A stretch of 55,656 nt of DNA, taken from the NCBI GenBank assembly GCA_016178725.1, contig JACOSV010000002.1:1-55656 (forward strand). The letters are read 5' to 3'. Below the pieces are notes generated by a model. It was not told the origin of the DNA. It did not search any database and saw only the letters and a list, made by a program, of their open reading frames with translations. Positions within the stretch are counted from its first letter, which is position 1, and each line of letters opens with the position of its first letter. Made by a program: the position numbers and the translations under genes. Positions 52,970 to 55,656 of this stretch are shown here, piece after piece. The stretch is from Candidatus Eiseniibacteriota bacterium. GTDB taxonomy: Bacteria; Eisenbacteria; RBG-16-71-46.

Positions 52970-53956
52970 CTAGGGCTCGCCGGTCAGGGCCAGCGCCTGC
53001 TTGAACTCCGCGGCCGCCAGTTCCATCAGGCCGACCTTGGTGTAGACGTTGCCCAGCGCTTCGTGCGGGGCCGGGGACGAAGGTGACAGACGGCAGAGCG
53101 CGCCGAACTGCTCGGTCGCGTCCTGATAGAGGCCGAGTCCGGAGAGATACGATCCGGCGAGATAGCGCGCCGCCGGCGAATCGGATCCGCCGGCCGTGTC
53201 GCGGATGCGATCGAGGTTGCCGCGGATCGTCGCGGCCTTCGCGGGCTCGAGCGCCGAGAAGACGCTGCTCTCCTTGCGCAGCGACCGCGCGTCCGCGAAC
53301 GCCTCGATCTCCCACAGGTAGTCACCCGCCGCGATCCCGGCCGCGTCGGCGGGCCAGCCGATCGAAAGGCCGGCAACCTCGCGCGTCCAGAGATCGCCCT
53401 TGTCGGCCGACGACACGCTGACGCGGTAGCGCGTCGCGCCCTCGACCGCACGCCACGCGAACGACGGCTTGTCGGTCAGCACCGCGGTGCGCCGCGGCGC
53501 GAGCTGGATCGGCGCCTGATCGGTGCCGCGCAGCGCCGAGCCGGCGACGAGGCCGGTCTCGCGCGATCCGCCGGCGACGAAGCGGGTGACCGACGCGTAG
53601 ACCTCGCCCGGCAATCCCGACGCCGGGCCCGCCGCGGGCTTGCCGCCCACGCGGCCGCTCACGGTGAGCGAGCTCTTCTCGGCGACCTCGATGACGTTGC
53701 CGTCGTTGAAGAAGAGCGTCGCGGCGCCGCCGGCGGCGACGGTGACGCGATCGCCGCGCTCGAGCGCACGGCCGAACACGGCGCGCTGCAGCGGTCCGCC
53801 GTGGGACGAGCCGATGTCGACGCGGCCCTTGACGGCGGCGATCACCGCGACGGGATCGGCGGGCGCGGCGGGAACGGGCGCGGGGCGCGCGAGAACGGAG
53901 CCGAGGCCGAGGATCGCCGCGAGGGCGATCGGGGGAACGATCGGATGGCGAGCCAC
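52970..53956 (-). CDS. Secreted FecR-domain protein with TPR repeats
   Basis: The product has 328 residues. GTG 53956 follows GGAGGT by 4 bases. The signal peptide is residues 1-31. A FecR domain covers about 35-140 (AAVKGRVDIGSSHG, LERGDRVTVAAGGAATLFFNDGNVIEVAEKSSLTV). A beta domain with AFAWR-type segments (KPSFAWRAVEGATRYRVSVSS) follows, then C-terminal TPR helices (GLYQDATEQFGALCRLSPSSPAPHEALGNVYTKVG). Unlike the FecR at 16336 it has no cytoplasmic part and no sigma factor beside it, so it is a structural or binding module rather than a sigma regulator. First gene of the operon with the giant protein. Confidence 0.8.
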   Translation of the reverse strand: MARHPIVPPIALAAILGLGSVLARPAPVPAAPADPVAVIAAVKGRVDIGSSHGGPLQRAVFGRALERGDRVTVAAGGAATLFFNDGNVIEVAEKSSLTVSGRVGGKPAAGPASGLPGEVYASVTRFVAGGSRETGLVAGSALRGTDQAPIQLAPRRTAVLTDKPSFAWRAVEGATRYRVSVSSADKGDLWTREVAGLSIGWPADAAGIAAGDYLWEIEAFADARSLRKESSVFSALEPAKAATIRGNLDRIRDTAGGSDSPAARYLAGSYLSGLGLYQDATEQFGALCRLSPSSPAPHEALGNVYTKVGLMELAAAEFKQALALTGEP

Positions 53957-53991
53957 GTGGACCTCCGATTGCAGACGGCAGTCCTGCGATC

Positions 53992-54015
53992 ACCGCCCGG
54001 CACACGCCGGGCGGT
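53992..54015. other. Leader hairpin
   Basis: ACCGCCCGGC and GCCGGGCGGT form a perfect 10-bp stem with a 4-base loop. It lies 36 bases before the GTG start, inside the predicted leader of the minus-strand operon. Possible attenuator or RNA-stability element. Confidence 0.45.
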
Positions 54016-54055
54016 CGGCTCAGTGAGGCAGAGGGACACTGGCTCTGAACAGAGA

Positions 54056-54085
54056 ACTCTATGCGCCGGCGGCGCGCCGCGGCAA
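54056..54085 (-). promoter_or_regulatory. Promoter of the FecR-TPR/giant protein operon
   Basis: On the minus strand TTGCCG, an 18-base spacer and TAGAGT. It predicts a start near 54049 and a leader of about 93 bases with the hairpin at 53992-54015. Confidence 0.4.
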
Positions 54086-54159
54086 CTGGTTTCGCGGTTT
54101 GGTGACGCCATACAACGGGTCCGATGCCCGCGCGGGTGGCGCGGCCGTGCGTCATTCGC

Positions 54160-54165
54160 TACCGT
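54160..54165 (+). promoter_or_regulatory. Putative -10 close to a start codon
   Basis: TACCGT ends 9 bases before ATG 54175, and no ribosome site is visible. It supports 54175 over the upstream ATG 54124 as start, with a leader of only a few bases. Confidence 0.3.
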
Positions 54166-54174
54166 TTCCGCCCC

Positions 54175-55581
54175 ATGGGCGCACGACGTGCCGGAGGCGA
54201 GCGGCAGAACCCGAAGCGCGACCGCCCGGTCCCCGCGCCGCCCGCGCCCGCGCCGGCCGTGCCGCTCCGGCACCCCGCGCTCATCGCCGCCGCGCTCGTG
54301 GTCGCGGCCTGCCTCGTCGTCTCCACCACCATCTGGATCTACGACTCCGACTTCTGGCACCACCTGCTGGTCGGGCGCGTGATCTGGACGTGGCACGCGA
54401 TCCCGACGCGCCAGATCTGGAACTGGTCCACGTACGGCAGCGTCGACGCCACCAACGCGTGGCTGTTCCGCATGATCGTCTGGCCGCTGTGGGCGGCGTG
54501 GGGCGTCACCGGGCTCTTCGTCTGGCGCTGGGCGAGCACGATCGCGGTGTTCGCGGTCGGCTGGGCGGCGGCGCGGCGCATGGGCGCGCGCGGATTCACG
54601 CCGCTGGTCGTGATCGCGATCTGCGCGCTGGTCTATCGCGCGCGCAGCCAGGTGCGGCCCGAGACGCTGGTCGCGGTGCTGACCGCGCTCCAGATCTGGG
54701 TGCTCGAGTCGCGCCGCGCGTTGCGCGCCGCGGGCGCTCGCGGCGTTGGCGCCGCGCCGGCCGCCGGCGGCCTGCCGCCGCTCGCGCGCGATCCCGGCCT
54801 CGCGCTGATCCCGGTCGCGTGGGTGTGGGCGAACACGCACCCGTCGTACTACATGGGTTTCGTGATGATCGGCTTCCACGTGCTCGAGGATCTGCGGCTC
54901 GCGCGCTGGGGCACGGGGCCCGCCGCGGTCCCGGCGGCGGCCGACGCGCGACGTCTCGTGCTGCTCGCGATCGCCGGGCTCGCGATCTCGTTCGCGAATC
55001 CCTGGACGTGGCGGCCGCTGTGGCAGCCGTTCGACTTCTTCATCCGCCTCCGCCACGAGCCGCTCTACAAGCAGATCGGCGAGCTCCAGCCGCTCGACTG
55101 GCGCAACAACGCGCGCAACGGGCTCGCCGCGCTGATCGTGCTGTGGCCGCTGCTCGCGATCCTGCGCTGGCGGCGCGCGGGCTTCGATCTGGTCGAGGCG
55201 CTGTCGCTCGGGTTCTTCACCGCGCTCATGCTCAACACGCAGCGCTTCGCCGGCACCTGGGCGGTGGTCGCGGCGCCCTACCTCGGACGCGATCTCGACG
55301 CGTGGATCGCGGCGCGGCGCTGGCCGGCGTGGACCCGGCCCGCGTGGACGCGCGCGGCGTTCGCCGCGATCGCGTGCGTCGCGCTCTCGATCCCGGAATG
55401 GTCGCGGGTCGAGTATCCGCTCGGCATCCGCGTGGACATGGCGCGCTTCCCGGTCGCGGCGTGCGACTTCATGGCGGCGCACGGCGTGCGCGGGCGCGGC
55501 TTCAACGATCTCGGCGGCGCCTACGTCGCGTGGCGCTTCTGGCCCGAGCGCGCGCGGCTGCCGGACATGACGGCGCGCTAG
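54175..55581 (+). CDS. Polytopic membrane protein, GT-C-like, possibly C-terminally truncated
   Basis: The product has 468 residues from ATG 54175; 54124 would add 17. About nine hydrophobic segments follow a Pro-rich cytoplasmic start. Notable pieces are STTIWIYDSDFWHHLLVGR after the first helix, QVRPETLVAVLTALQIWVLE, VWANTHPSYYMGFVMIGFH and SFANPWTWRPLWQPFDFF. These resemble bacterial GT-C-like membrane proteins of unknown substrate. The chain ends MAAHGVRGRGFNDLGGAYVAWRFWPERARLPDMTAR; similar proteins usually continue past the 'GGYL-WRF-P' segment. The same frame stays open from 55582 to the window end (25 codons), so a premature TAG is possible. Confidence 0.6.
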   Translation: MGARRAGGERQNPKRDRPVPAPPAPAPAVPLRHPALIAAALVVAACLVVSTTIWIYDSDFWHHLLVGRVIWTWHAIPTRQIWNWSTYGSVDATNAWLFRMIVWPLWAAWGVTGLFVWRWASTIAVFAVGWAAARRMGARGFTPLVVIAICALVYRARSQVRPETLVAVLTALQIWVLESRRALRAAGARGVGAAPAAGGLPPLARDPGLALIPVAWVWANTHPSYYMGFVMIGFHVLEDLRLARWGTGPAAVPAAADARRLVLLAIAGLAISFANPWTWRPLWQPFDFFIRLRHEPLYKQIGELQPLDWRNNARNGLAALIVLWPLLAILRWRRAGFDLVEALSLGFFTALMLNTQRFAGTWAVVAAPYLGRDLDAWIAARRWPAWTRPAWTRAAFAAIACVALSIPEWSRVEYPLGIRVDMARFPVAACDFMAAHGVRGRGFNDLGGAYVAWRFWPERARLPDMTAR

Positions 55582-55656
55582 GTTGCCGATCGCGCGGCCT
55601 GCTCAGCGATAGACCGCCCGGGTAGATCGGAGGCCGCCTACGACCGCAGCTCCGCC

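Overview
The window is 55.7 kb of very GC-rich bacterial DNA from a Gram-negative-type cell. The cell-envelope evidence is TonB C-terminal domains, FecR and ECF regulators, lipoprotein signals and large secreted proteins. A 3,055-residue secreted protein ends in a FlgD-like Ig sorting domain, and gene order runs phoH, HD-hydrolase, ybeY, DUF502, recO, glyQ, glyS. Together these suggest a soil or sediment FCB-group relative such as Candidatus Eisenbacteria or Gemmatimonadota. This placement is inference; there is no rRNA in the window.

Region 1 (1-10.44 kb) looks accessory. It starts with the end of a NuoN-like membrane subunit and a secreted cupin. A DinB-like gene follows, whose 3' part is duplicated 5.9 kb away. 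Between and after the two copies lie an FHA-GAF-AAA+ regulator, a DUF4386 membrane protein, an AraC regulator, an NmrA-type reductase, a VOC protein and a secreted TPR protein. The region ends at tRNA-Lys(CUU). Copies of that tRNA's 3' end occur in the same orientation at 2072, 7934 and 10366, so 2.09-10.37 kb reads as two stacked insertions at a tRNA attachment site, with no integrase left.

Region 2 (10.5-22.1 kb) holds a VanZ-like gene, hisS and aspS, a GT-C-type membrane protein carrying five in-frame copies of a 27-bp repeat, an ECF sigma/FecR pair, a secreted YtkA-like protein and a TonB-like protein. It closes with an operon of ECF sigma factor, zinc-finger anti-sigma factor and two DUF4097 adhesin-like proteins.

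Region 3 (22.1-31.5 kb) has an SDR and a DinB gene, then a leucine-catabolism operon: methylcrotonyl-CoA carboxylase beta, methylglutaconyl-CoA hydratase, and a split biotin carboxylase and biotin carrier. It runs by start/stop overlaps into two paralogous GT-C/TPR membrane proteins.

Region 4 (31.6-41.3 kb) is a housekeeping block: phoH, pgpH, a TonB-domain lipoprotein, ybeY, DUF502, recO, glyQ and glyS. A long inverted repeat lies over the pgpH start region.

Region 5 (41.3-55.6 kb) has a Ser/Thr kinase with TPRs and a three-gene minus-strand operon. The operon encodes a secreted FecR-TPR protein, a 188-residue secreted protein and the giant protein, in which a metzincin protease domain sits among NHL and YVTN propellers. 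A GT-C-like membrane protein ends the window. Many long ORFs on the opposite strand are shadows caused by the high GC and were left out.
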